Below are positions 7,018-14,989 of a DNA stretch of 32,873 nt, piece after piece; the first letter of the stretch is position 1, and the number at the start of each line of letters is the position of its first letter. Below the pieces are notes generated by a model. That model ran no database searches, had not been told where the DNA came from, and saw only the letters and a list, made by a program, of their open reading frames with translations. Source of the DNA: Candidatus Sumerlaeaceae bacterium (GTDB taxonomy: Bacteria; Sumerlaeota; Sumerlaeia; Sumerlaeales; Sumerlaeaceae); contig JAOAAY010000004.1 of NCBI GenBank assembly GCA_026418615.1, positions 1 to 32,873 of the forward strand. The letters run 5' to 3'. The position numbers and the translations under genes are program-made.

Positions 7018-9621
7018 TTACCGGCCCGCCGGGATGCGACGGCCGATTTCGCTCTGGTAAACATCCCACATGTCGTTCACGCCCGTAGCGCTGCCCGACA
7101 GGTTCTTCCAGTACTGCAGCGAGTATTCGGCCCATGTGCCATCGCCCTGATCGAACACAAAGTAGCATGCCGCTTCGATCGGGTGGAAGTTGTGGGCAAT
7201 GTTGCGATGATCATAAGTGCGCCAGACATTTGACACATTGTCCCACACCTGCCGATCGCCGTTCCATTTGCGCAGGTGCTCCATCGCCCGGCGAATAAAC
7301 TCGCTGGTGCGCGTCTCTTGCCAGACGCGTCCCTCTGGGCTGTTCAGCGGCGTGTGGCGGTTCCACTCCGTCAGGTAAACCTTGGCGTTCGGGTAGCCGC
7401 CAATTGTCACCTGCTGGCTCTGGCCGTACGGGATCACCGTGTGCGACTTCTCGATGATCTCCAACTGCTTGCGGATGGACCACATGAAGTTGATCGTGTA
7501 GTTCTGGCGCGAATCAAAATCCGCGTAGGCATGAATCGCGAAGTGCACATTCTGCGTGCCCTTGCGCTTCAGTTCCTGCACGACATTGTCCAAATACACC
7601 AGCCCGTCCTGATAATAGATTTGATAGAACGAATTCGAATCGGGCGGCGACTGCAGCGGATCCACGCTGAAACTGTTGGGGCTCACCGCACCCACCAGCA
7701 CCTCGTAACCCGGACCAAAGGTATTGGTAACCATCGTCCGGACCTCATGGTACACATAGGCGTAGTACCACTCCGGGCAGATCCGGTTGGGGAACCCTTC
7801 CGCTTCACCCTTCAGGTTCATCTCGTTGCCCACCACGAGATGCCTGATGGGCACGCCATTGGCATTGGCAATCTCGATGAACTTGCGGAAGGTCCGCACA
7901 TAGCGGTCCACCGCCGCGTTGTCCACGCCGCCGTTCGGCAGCAGCGGCGGAATGTTCTGTCCGTAGTGCGAGTCAATCCGAACAATCGGCCGGATTCGTT
8001 GCTGCATGAGCGGCCCGCACAGGTTGACCGCAAAATTGGTCATGTCGCTCTGGAATCCCGCGTCCGAGTCGGGGTCGCGGTTGAACACATAAAACATTTC
8101 CAGACTCGACACCCAGTTGCCCTGACCGCGCCACGAGGTCATCTGCAGCACATTGTTGGTGCTCCCGAAACTGCCGGCGAAATGAACGCCCGCCAGTTGC
8201 TGGCTACCACCGGAACCGTCGCCCAGCGGCACCAAAGCGAAATAATTCAGGTTGCAACCGGCCGTGACCACGGTCACGCGCAGCGTCGAGGGCCCGGTCG
8301 GCAGTACAAACGGAGCCGAAACGACGCTCCGGTAAGTCTCCCATGCACCCGTCGCCGGCAAACTGATGTTTCCGGTCGCGGCCACCCCGTCGACGGACAA
8401 GGCCACCACTGGCGTGCCGCTGAAGGCCGAATACCGGACAACAGCCACATACGACCGCGCGTCGCCTTGCAGCGGATACTCCAGCCACTCGCCGTTGGCC
8501 GTCCAACCCACCACGAACCCCTCAGGGCTCGTGCCGATATCCACATTGAAATCGTTTCGATACTGACCGCCAGCGTTGCCGGGCGTTGTGTCAGAGGCAT
8601 TTGTGTAATCCTCGGCCTGAATGAAAGGCCCGGCCGTGATCGGGACAAGTTCAATACTGTCAATGTTACATCCGGCCGTGTCAATCGTCAGCCGCACCGT
8701 GTGCGAAGACCCGGCACCGATCCAGTAAACCCCCGGCAGCACCACCCGGCGATAGGAGTCATAGCCGCCCGACCGCGGCAGCGAAACCGCCCCGCCCAAG
8801 ACCCCGCCATTCACCGAGACTCGCACAGACGCATCGGAAAAGGCCGAATAATTGATGACAACAGCGTGATCCACACCGGGGCTGCCCACACCCGTCCACT
8901 CGATCCACTCGCCATTGGCCGTCCAACCGACGAAGTAGCCTCCGCCCGGCTTAAAGCCGATGTCCGTATTGCCGCCTTTATATGCGCCGCCCGCGTTGCC
9001 CGTGGTCGTGTCATAACTGTTGTTATAGTCCTCCGCCTCCAGCACTGTGCGCGGCTGAATGCTCACATTGTCCACATAAGCCCAGTGAGCGCCCGCCGGC
9101 TCATTGTAGTGCCCGAACTTTGTGAAAAACGAAAGCGTCGGACCGGTGGCCTTGACCAACCGGCGATAGCGCACCCACTGATTGCGACCCTGGGTTTCGA
9201 GTTTTGTGTAACTGACCGTTGCCGCTTCGCCGTTGGATGTCTGGCCGGTTGTGTCCACGCCAAACTCCAGCCACGCACCACCGTCTGTGCTCTCCACTCG
9301 GCCCCAAGCGATGATCTCATACATGACGCCCGCGGTCACACCACGCTGCTGCACCAGACCGCCGTGCACACGCAGGTGATCCCCGCGTCCCCAACGCTGC
9401 GCGGCCGCGCCCGCCATGTTCTTCGAGGTCTCGCGCCCAAACGAGATGCTGTTGCTCCAGCCGCCCGCCCAGGTGCTCCAACCGGATGCGACACCGTTCG
9501 AACCAAACGCCCCCTCAAAATCACCATTTTGCGAAAACTGAGCCGACGCCGGCAACACACAGCCGACCCCAATGGCTGCAATTACGACCAGCCGACTCAA
9601 GACCCCGTATAAACCTTGCAT
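7018..9621 (-). CDS. Secreted multi-CBM glycoside hydrolase, clan GH-A-like
   Basis: An 867-residue exported enzyme that probably cleaves a plant or microbial polysaccharide. The start at 9621 gives a signal peptide (MQGLYGVLSRLVVIAAIG..., cleavage near ASA-QF) and follows GGGGAG at 9 bases; the longer frame adds 22 polar residues with no SD support. Domains in order: a jelly-roll CBM4/9-like module (about 33-185); two tandem CBM6-type modules, opening LEAEDYNNSYDTT and IQAEDYTNASDTT, each containing VGWTANGEW; then a catalytic half starting near GVHFAGSFGS. There, VVGNEMN (Glu600) and VYLTEWN (Glu752) look like the acid/base Asn-Glu and nucleophile of clan GH-A barrels. I cannot assign a GH family number. 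It stands alone between its own terminator and a region with a LacI-type operator. Assignment as a CBM-bearing hydrolase is firm; substrate is unknown. Confidence 0.85.
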   Translation of the reverse strand: MQGLYGVLSRLVVIAAIGVGCVLPASAQFSQNGDFEGAFGSNGVASGWSTWAGGWSNSISFGRETSKNMAGAAAQRWGRGDHLRVHGGLVQQRGVTAGVMYEIIAWGRVESTDGGAWLEFGVDTTGQTSNGEAATVSYTKLETQGRNQWVRYRRLVKATGPTLSFFTKFGHYNEPAGAHWAYVDNVSIQPRTVLEAEDYNNSYDTTTGNAGGAYKGGNTDIGFKPGGGYFVGWTANGEWIEWTGVGSPGVDHAVVINYSAFSDASVRVSVNGGVLGGAVSLPRSGGYDSYRRVVLPGVYWIGAGSSHTVRLTIDTAGCNIDSIELVPITAGPFIQAEDYTNASDTTPGNAGGQYRNDFNVDIGTSPEGFVVGWTANGEWLEYPLQGDARSYVAVVRYSAFSGTPVVALSVDGVAATGNISLPATGAWETYRSVVSAPFVLPTGPSTLRVTVVTAGCNLNYFALVPLGDGSGGSQQLAGVHFAGSFGSTNNVLQMTSWRGQGNWVSSLEMFYVFNRDPDSDAGFQSDMTNFAVNLCGPLMQQRIRPIVRIDSHYGQNIPPLLPNGGVDNAAVDRYVRTFRKFIEIANANGVPIRHLVVGNEMNLKGEAEGFPNRICPEWYYAYVYHEVRTMVTNTFGPGYEVLVGAVSPNSFSVDPLQSPPDSNSFYQIYYQDGLVYLDNVVQELKRKGTQNVHFAIHAYADFDSRQNYTINFMWSIRKQLEIIEKSHTVIPYGQSQQVTIGGYPNAKVYLTEWNRHTPLNSPEGRVWQETRTSEFIRRAMEHLRKWNGDRQVWDNVSNVWRTYDHRNIAHNFHPIEAACYFVFDQGDGTWAEYSLQYWKNLSGSATGVNDMWDVYQSEIGRRIPAGR

Positions 9622-9785
9622 GAACCCGACTCCCCGGCATGGGCTTTTATCCCATCCCTCAAAATCTGGAGTCCCTTCCCCTTCCACCGGCGAGGGGACT
9701 TAGCCCCGTAACCGCTGACAAACGCATGGGAACTGGAACTGCCGAGCAGCAAATAGGCCGGCGAATTCTGATTTCAAGCAAAAAA

Positions 9786-9799
9786 TGCAAGCGCTTGCA
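9786..9799. promoter_or_regulatory. LacI/GalR-type operator palindrome
   Basis: TGCAAGCGCTTGCA is a perfect 14-bp palindrome with the central AANCGNTT core typical of LacI/GalR-family and CcpA-like operators. It lies 165 bases upstream of the hydrolase start at 9621. On the minus strand a TTGAAA immediately precedes it, and a second TTGAAA with TATTTG at 16 bp follows it, so it could overlap or adjoin the promoter. No LacI-family gene is in the window. The rest of 9622-9875 has only a small GGGG(ACTTAG)CCCC hairpin near 9694-9707 and no gene. Confidence 0.65.
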
Positions 9800-9875
9800 A
9801 GTTTCAACGAAAGGCGATAACCGCAACGGATAACACCAGCGCACCTGCTGCATCAAGAGCCACAAAAACGGGGGC

Positions 9876-11057
9876 TCAAGCGCTTGCGAACCCGCACGAC
9901 CCCTGAACCCGATCCAAAAAAGCCCGGATCAACGGCTCCTGCGCTTGATATTCGAGCAAGAACGCGTCGTGCCCGTAATCGCTTTTGATTTCGGCATAGG
10001 TTGCATCGCCGCCGCCCCGGCGCACAGCCTGCGCCACTTCTTTCAATTGATAAGGCGGATACAACCAATCGCTGGAAAAGGCGATCAGCAGGAACTTGGC
10101 CGGCGTACCATGAAATGCCTTGGTCAGCGAACCGTGGCCCGAAGACAAGTCAAAATAATCCAAGGCTTTTGTAATGTACAGCAGCGAGTTGGCATCAAAC
10201 CGCTCGACAAAACTCATGCCCTGATACCGAAGGTAACTCTCGACCTCGAAATCCAACGAGAAGTCGAACCCCACCCGTTCCCGGTTGCGCAGGCGCCGGC
10301 CAAACTTTTGTTCCATCCCCTTGTCGCTCAGATAGGTGACATGCCCGACCATCCGCGCCACGGCGAGCCCAAGTTTGGGCCCCTCGCCGCCATAATAATC
10401 CCCGTTCTTCCATTCCGGATCGGCCATGATGGCCTGCCGCGCCACCTCGTTGAACGCAATCTGCTGAGCCGAGTGCCGGTGGGTACACGCAATGACGATG
10501 GCCGATGCTACTACCCGGGGGTAGGAGACAGCCCATTGCAGCGCCTGCATCCCGCCCAGCGACCCGCCTGCCACCGCCAGCAGCCGCTCAATGCCCAGAT
10601 GATCGAGCAGCGCCCGCTGCAAAATCACCATGTCGCGAATCGTCACCACCGGAAACCGCAGACCATACGGGCGGCCAGTACCCGGTTCGATGGACGACGG
10701 CCCCGTGGTCCCATAGCAACTGCCCAGCACATTCGAGCAAAGAACAAAAAACCGGTTTGTATCAAACGCTTTGCCGGGGCCAATCATGATGTCCCACCAG
10801 CCGGGTTTGCGGTGACCCGGCAGCCAGCCTGCCGCATGGGCTCCGCCTGACAGCGCGTGGCACACGAGGATCGCATTGTCGCGTTCGGGCGAGAGCGTGC
10901 CGTAGGTCTCGTAGGCCACCGTGACCGGACCGGCGAGTTTCAGGCCGCTTTCCAGGAGCATCCCGTCGGGAAACAGTTCAACAGACTTGGGCTCCACGAG
11001 GCCGAGGCCCGGGTATACGGACGGTTGCGGGCCGGTATCGGATGAGGGCGTGGTCAT
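9876..11057 (-). CDS. metX: Homoserine O-acetyltransferase
   Basis: Acylates L-homoserine with acetyl-CoA in the first committed step of methionine synthesis by direct sulfhydrylation. The 393-residue alpha/beta hydrolase has AILVCHALSGGAHAAG (oxyanion region), the nucleophile elbow AGGSLGGMQ with Ser166, Asp330 in FSSDWLYPP and His363 in YGHDAFL, giving a complete triad. The start at 11057 is supported by TAGGAGA at 8 bases; the longer frame from 11105 is not. Some MetX-fold enzymes are succinyltransferases and sequence reading alone cannot exclude that. The gene begins 48 bases after the gspD stop, so it may be the last gene of the secretion operon transcript, an odd functional pairing. No SAM or other riboswitch is visible before it. 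Confidence 0.93.
   Translation of the reverse strand: MTTPSSDTGPQPSVYPGLGLVEPKSVELFPDGMLLESGLKLAGPVTVAYETYGTLSPERDNAILVCHALSGGAHAAGWLPGHRKPGWWDIMIGPGKAFDTNRFFVLCSNVLGSCYGTTGPSSIEPGTGRPYGLRFPVVTIRDMVILQRALLDHLGIERLLAVAGGSLGGMQALQWAVSYPRVVASAIVIACTHRHSAQQIAFNEVARQAIMADPEWKNGDYYGGEGPKLGLAVARMVGHVTYLSDKGMEQKFGRRLRNRERVGFDFSLDFEVESYLRYQGMSFVERFDANSLLYITKALDYFDLSSGHGSLTKAFHGTPAKFLLIAFSSDWLYPPYQLKEVAQAVRRGGGDATYAEIKSDYGHDAFLLEYQAQEPLIRAFLDRVQGSCGFASA
9877..9886. promoter_or_regulatory. Possible second LacI-type half-matched operator
   Basis: CAAGCGCTTG is a perfect 10-bp palindrome with the same AAGCGCTT core as 9786-9799. It lies 89 bp away (centre to centre), at the very end of metX where it overlaps the stop codon. 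It could be an auxiliary site for a looped repressor, but coding constraint (Ala-Ser-Ala-stop) could produce it by chance. Confidence 0.25.
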
Positions 11058-11105
11058 GGGGAAAGGTCTCCTACACGGCTGAGGCGGTACGCTCCGACAG
11101 GCCAA

Positions 11106-13727
11106 TCAACGGACAAGCGTTTCCGTCGGCGGCGGCGGTGCGGGCGTAGGCGGCGGCGTGGGCGGCGGCGTGGGTACTGGTGTCTGGGCCGGCCGTTCCG
11201 GCTGTGGTGGAGCCGGAGGTTGGCCGGCAGGAGCCGGCTGGCCGGGCGAACCGGGCTGCCCAGCAGGCCCCGGCGCCGGGCCGCCGGGACGCGACGCGCC
11301 CGTGGCACCCGTGCCCGTCAAGGCGCCGGTAGGGCCGGGGATGCGCGCGGGCAGGACGCTCAGCGGCCCCGTTTCCCGCTGGTCTTCGATCCGGACGCGG
11401 CGCAGATCCCTCAAACCTTCCTCGTTGGCTGTCGGAAACTGATCCAACGGCAGGATCTCGCCGTTTTCCGGCATCTCGTCGGTGGTCATGCCCGTCTTGG
11501 GCTCCGGAGACGAAGCCGGAGGCGCCAAAGCCGCTGCCATGTCCTCCGATTTGACGGGATAACCGGGCGCCGGCGGAAACTCGACCGGTATCGGCTCGAT
11601 CTGCATGTCGGAGCGGGTGGGAGCGATCTGCGGCATGTCCCCCGCGCCGCCCGATGCCAGACCTTCGTTCGGCCCCACGATCAGACGCCCCTTGTACTTG
11701 AGCATGTCGCCGGGATTCTCTACGACAATCGTCGGCGTGATGAATACCAGCAGGTTGCGGCGTCCATTGCTCGATTGCGGCTTGTCATACTTGCCGAAGA
11801 GCGCCGGCCCGAGCACAGGGATTTTGATCAGGCCGGGAATTCCGCTGCGCGATTCGCTGCGAGACTCGTCTATCAGGCCGCCAATCACTCGCGTCTCGCC
11901 GCTGGGTACAATCAGAGTGGTCAAAACCTCTTGGTTCTTCACCTGCGGAACTTCGTTTTCCTGATTCTGGAAAACGCGGCTGACGATGTCCGCGCGGTTG
12001 TTCTGGATCTCCACCTCCATCTCCACGAGGCCGTTGTTGTTGATCGTTGGCCGGATGGTGATGTCGAGACCCGACTGCACAAACGACACGGTCGAGGCGT
12101 TGTTGATAATGTTATTGTTCACATCGCGCGAGGTGCCGCCCCCGGTGAAATAAGGGATGCGCTCGCCGACACTGAAGATAACCTCGCCTTGGTTCTTCAC
12201 GATGGCCCGCGGCTGCTGCAGGACGCGCGTGCGCGAGTCGCTCATCGCGGTCTTCAGGGCAAAGAAAGCGTTTTCCGTCAGATTCTGCGTATTGAGTCCG
12301 CCACTGCCGCCCGTGACGACGGGGAACTCGCGCCGAAAGTCCAGAAAGCCGAGATTTTGCGTCAGGTTCGCTCCCTGCCGCGTGCTGCGCGGAACGACCG
12401 AACCTGTCAACCCGTCGGCGGCCGCCGAAAACAGATCGTCGCTGAAAGCCCAGTCCACCTGATAGTTGAAGCCTTCGTCGAAGCGCGTCTCGATGATCTC
12501 GATTTCCAGCATCACCTGCTTGGCCGGCTGGTCGAAGGCAGCGAGGATCTTTTCGATCTTCTCGTGCACCTCGGGCACATCCTGAACAATCATTTTGCCC
12601 GACTGGGCGTTGATCTTGAAGTAAGCCCCCTCGGTGATGATCTCCGAGATGGCATCTTCGATGTCCTGAATGTTGGCGCCTTCCCAACCGAGGTTGTTCA
12701 GGTCATAAACCTTCATCTCCGGCCCAATATCGAGCGTCTCGACGAGCAGTTCCATCTGACGGATGATCTCGAGCCGATCGCGCACGATAATCTGGCGTGT
12801 CCGCTGGTCTACTTCCGGCGCCGGGGCGGCCGGGCTTTTCAGATTCGATAATTTTTCCGCCATCGCGTTGATGTCGGCGTGTTGGATATAAAAGACGCGG
12901 GTGATGAACTTGACATCAATCTGGTCGAGCAGGCGCTGGATGAGTTCCAGCACATAAGGCAGATCGGTGACGATGACCTTGTTGGAACGCGGATCAAAAC
13001 TGGCCGCGCCGATGTTCGGCGTCAGGACTCCCTGAATAGCCTTGAACGCCTCCTCCGCCGTGATTTCGCGCGGAACAAAAACCTTTTGCCGCACCTGCCG
13101 CGGTAACACCTCCGCGCGGAACGACTCCTGATCCCATATCTCGTAGGTGTCGGGCGACCCCTCCGGCTTATACCAGAGCCAGTTGGGCTTAGAGTTCACC
13201 AATTTGTCGAGGGCGCGCTCCAGAGGCTCGTTGCGCGCCAGCAGCGTGACACGCTGGCCGGGAGTCTTGCCGCGCGCGATGATGTTCTTGCCGCTCTTGC
13301 GCGACAAATCGCTCAGCACCCGGTCAATGGGTCCCTCCACATGCTGCGCCGTCACGAGCCGCTGTCCGTCAGGGCCGACGGCTGGCTGCTCGGCGGGCGC
13401 GGCCTGCGTCTCGGAGCCGCTATCCGGCGACGATGCCGATTCTTGCTGAGGCGCCGATGGCGCAGGGGCCGCTGGTGCCGGCGGGGACGGCGGAGGAGCC
13501 TCGGATGGCGGGGCCACCTGAATGGACATGGGGCCCGACGGCACCGGCTGCCCCGGCGCAGCGGGGGGCTGCGGCTGACCGGAGGCCTGAGCCGGAGATG
13601 CAGCCGGATCTTTTTCATCCCCCTTCTCGGCCCACGCAGACGGCACGAGCGCCAACAGGGCCAGCACCGCGGTCACACCGACCAGGTGCCGCCAAGCGCC
13701 GCCTCGGCGCAGCGAGGCTGAGTTCAT
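11106..13727 (-). CDS. gspD: Type II secretion/pilus secretin (GspD/PilQ family)
   Basis: Outer-membrane secretin ring through which folded substrates or pili exit. The start at 13727 gives 873 residues with a signal peptide (VTAVLALLALVPSAWA). Earlier in-frame ATGs exist, including one at 13853 in a TGATG overlap with the preceding gene. The extra 42 codons have unusually A/T-rich third positions and would bury the signal peptide, so I prefer 13727. Layout: a Pro/Ala/Ser-rich spacer (about 35-120); an STN/N0-like domain near 125-200; secretin N domains; and the secretin core around 440-666 with PRAIVKNQGEVIFSVGERIPYF, SGLDITIRPT, VPSGETRVIGGLI and LLVFITPTIVV. A Gly/Pro-rich tail from about 796 to the end (GPAGQPGSPGQPAPAG, then TPPP repeats) is unusual and sits where an S-domain would bind a pilotin. 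No pilotin is nearby. Confidence 0.92.
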   Translation of the reverse strand: MNSASLRRGGAWRHLVGVTAVLALLALVPSAWAEKGDEKDPAASPAQASGQPQPPAAPGQPVPSGPMSIQVAPPSEAPPPSPPAPAAPAPSAPQQESASSPDSGSETQAAPAEQPAVGPDGQRLVTAQHVEGPIDRVLSDLSRKSGKNIIARGKTPGQRVTLLARNEPLERALDKLVNSKPNWLWYKPEGSPDTYEIWDQESFRAEVLPRQVRQKVFVPREITAEEAFKAIQGVLTPNIGAASFDPRSNKVIVTDLPYVLELIQRLLDQIDVKFITRVFYIQHADINAMAEKLSNLKSPAAPAPEVDQRTRQIIVRDRLEIIRQMELLVETLDIGPEMKVYDLNNLGWEGANIQDIEDAISEIITEGAYFKINAQSGKMIVQDVPEVHEKIEKILAAFDQPAKQVMLEIEIIETRFDEGFNYQVDWAFSDDLFSAAADGLTGSVVPRSTRQGANLTQNLGFLDFRREFPVVTGGSGGLNTQNLTENAFFALKTAMSDSRTRVLQQPRAIVKNQGEVIFSVGERIPYFTGGGTSRDVNNNIINNASTVSFVQSGLDITIRPTINNNGLVEMEVEIQNNRADIVSRVFQNQENEVPQVKNQEVLTTLIVPSGETRVIGGLIDESRSESRSGIPGLIKIPVLGPALFGKYDKPQSSNGRRNLLVFITPTIVVENPGDMLKYKGRLIVGPNEGLASGGAGDMPQIAPTRSDMQIEPIPVEFPPAPGYPVKSEDMAAALAPPASSPEPKTGMTTDEMPENGEILPLDQFPTANEEGLRDLRRVRIEDQRETGPLSVLPARIPGPTGALTGTGATGASRPGGPAPGPAGQPGSPGQPAPAGQPPAPPQPERPAQTPVPTPPPTPPPTPAPPPPTETLVR
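11149..11172. repeat. 12-bp tandem repeat in the gspD tail
   Basis: Two back-to-back copies of GGCGGCGGCGTG, with partial copies on each side, encode the TPPP repeats near the secretin C-terminus. Because the unit is 12 bp, copy-number change would lengthen or shorten the tail by four residues without a frameshift. Confidence 0.6.
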
Positions 13728-13852
13728 GGATCGTCTCTTCAGCATTCGCGCGTCTATTGATGGCGAACAGGTCAATGGCAACATGATTTGGCCACTCTCC
13801 CTTGCCAGCAGTTCCGAGCCAATGGAATCGCGGCAGATTCTCAGCGCGCCCA

Positions 13853-14380
13853 TCAGTCAAACATCTTCAAAGTGTATTCTTCGCTGGTCCCCTCGAGGAT
13901 GAAGGTGGCCGAGGGGTTGTCGGCGTTCTCGTCGAGTTTTTTCAATGTGGCATTCTTCATCACGCCCTTTTCCACCTCCACGCTGCGGCTTTGCCCGACG
14001 CGCAGCGAAAAAAACTGGTTTTCCGGATTTTTCTCGGCCCGGTTCTCAATAAGCGCTTCGCCGTCGCCCGCTGACGACAGCCGCCACTGGCCGAGCGCAG
14101 CCTTGATGTCGGGCGTTTTGGTGGGTGTGGGCGTGGGCGGTGGCGGTGTCGGCGTCGGCGTGATGATGGGCTGGAACAAGGCGGTTTGGCCCAGCATCGG
14201 GTATTTCTTTCGCGCCACTTCCGGGTTGAAAGTCGTCTCCAAATCGCCCGGCCTCGCCGTTCTTACGGTTGAGGCCATGCTCAGGTCGGGTTGCTCCTCG
14301 CTGCCTGCAAGGATGGCATAGGCTAGGGCTGCGATGGCTGCGAGCAGGAGCAGGTTGATGAGCAGTTCACGCCGGTTCAT
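13853..14380 (-). CDS. GspC/PilP-like inner-membrane component
   Basis: A 175-residue protein with one N-terminal transmembrane helix (about 7-25, short cytoplasmic MNRRE) and a periplasmic part. This has a Pro/Thr linker (ITPTPTPPPPTPTPTKTP) followed by a small C-terminal domain of about 80 residues with WRLSSAGDGEALIENR and FFSLRVGQS. This layout matches GspC or PilP proteins, which join the inner-membrane platform to the secretin N0 domain. Sequence similarity to either is weak by eye, so the name rests on architecture and on its place between the GspM-like gene and gspD. Its ATG overlaps the preceding stop (ATGA), showing translational coupling. Confidence 0.6.
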   Translation of the reverse strand: MNRRELLINLLLLAAIAALAYAILAGSEEQPDLSMASTVRTARPGDLETTFNPEVARKKYPMLGQTALFQPIITPTPTPPPPTPTPTKTPDIKAALGQWRLSSAGDGEALIENRAEKNPENQFFSLRVGQSRSVEVEKGVMKNATLKKLDENADNPSATFILEGTSEEYTLKMFD

Positions 14381-14985
14381 GGACGCCGTCCCGCCGGCCG
14401 GGTGCGCGGACGCGCGCCGGGACGCCGCAGCCCCGACCCCTCCGCCGGCTGTTCTTCGATTTTCACGACGCGCGCCAGCGTGACATCGAGTTTCAGGTCC
14501 GGCTCGTCAATCCCGCGGCTGTGCGTCAGAGACAGGCTTTTGATGAGAAAACCCTTCTGGTCGAACCCCTTGAGCAGCCGCGAGATGCTCTCCAAGTCGC
14601 CCGTGATGCCGAGCGTCAGGGTCAGGAACTCGTAACCCTCAACGCCCTTGATCTCTTCGGACTTTACCGGCTCCACCACGCGGCGCTTGCCCGGCAGAAT
14701 CTCCTCGGCCGCAGCATCCACATCCTCCGAGAACGCATCCTCGGGGTTGCGGTCGTCCTGCGGAGGGAAAGTGGCCTCCACCTGCCGGTAATCCTGCTCG
14801 ATCTGGCGCGTGCGCGACAGGATGTCGCGGTTTTTCTCAAAGGTGGCTTTCTCCTCGGCCAACCGAGCCGTCAGCAACTGGTAGTTCTCATAGATTGGCC
14901 GCACCCCGTAGTTCCACAAGACCGCCCCAAAAGCCACGGCCACGGTCAGGTAGAGAATCTTCAGTTCGCGGGCGTTGAGGGCCAT
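14377..14985 (-). CDS. GspM/PilO-like assembly protein
   Basis: A 202-residue inner-membrane protein with a short cytoplasmic N-terminus, one TM helix (about 11-28, LYLTVAVAFGAVLWNYGV), then a coiled-coil stretch (ENYQLLTARLAEEKATFEKNR) and a C-terminal ferredoxin-like region ending in a basic Arg/Pro tail. GspM and PilO proteins have this shape and pair with the C-terminal half of GspL/PilN to transmit motion from the ATPase. The gene starts 4 bases after the gspL stop and overlaps the next gene by ATGA. Assignment rests on topology and position. Confidence 0.7.
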   Translation of the reverse strand: MALNARELKILYLTVAVAFGAVLWNYGVRPIYENYQLLTARLAEEKATFEKNRDILSRTRQIEQDYRQVEATFPPQDDRNPEDAFSEDVDAAAEEILPGKRRVVEPVKSEEIKGVEGYEFLTLTLGITGDLESISRLLKGFDQKGFLIKSLSLTHSRGIDEPDLKLDVTLARVVKIEEQPAEGSGLRRPGARPRTRPAGRRP

Positions 14986-14989
14986 GGCG

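Noticed and set aside
7276-9612. 778-codon plus-strand frame opposite the glycoside hydrolase
   Set aside because: Antisense shadow; the minus-strand product has CBM and catalytic motifs while this frame has none.
9857-9877. GAGCC/GGCTC inverted repeat after metX as a terminator
   Set aside because: Only 5 bp, with the T-run inside the loop, not after the stem.
13728-13853. N-terminal extension of gspD starting in a TGATG overlap
   Set aside because: It would place the signal peptide 43 residues in, and its third codon positions are more A/T-rich than the gene body; kept as an alternative start only.
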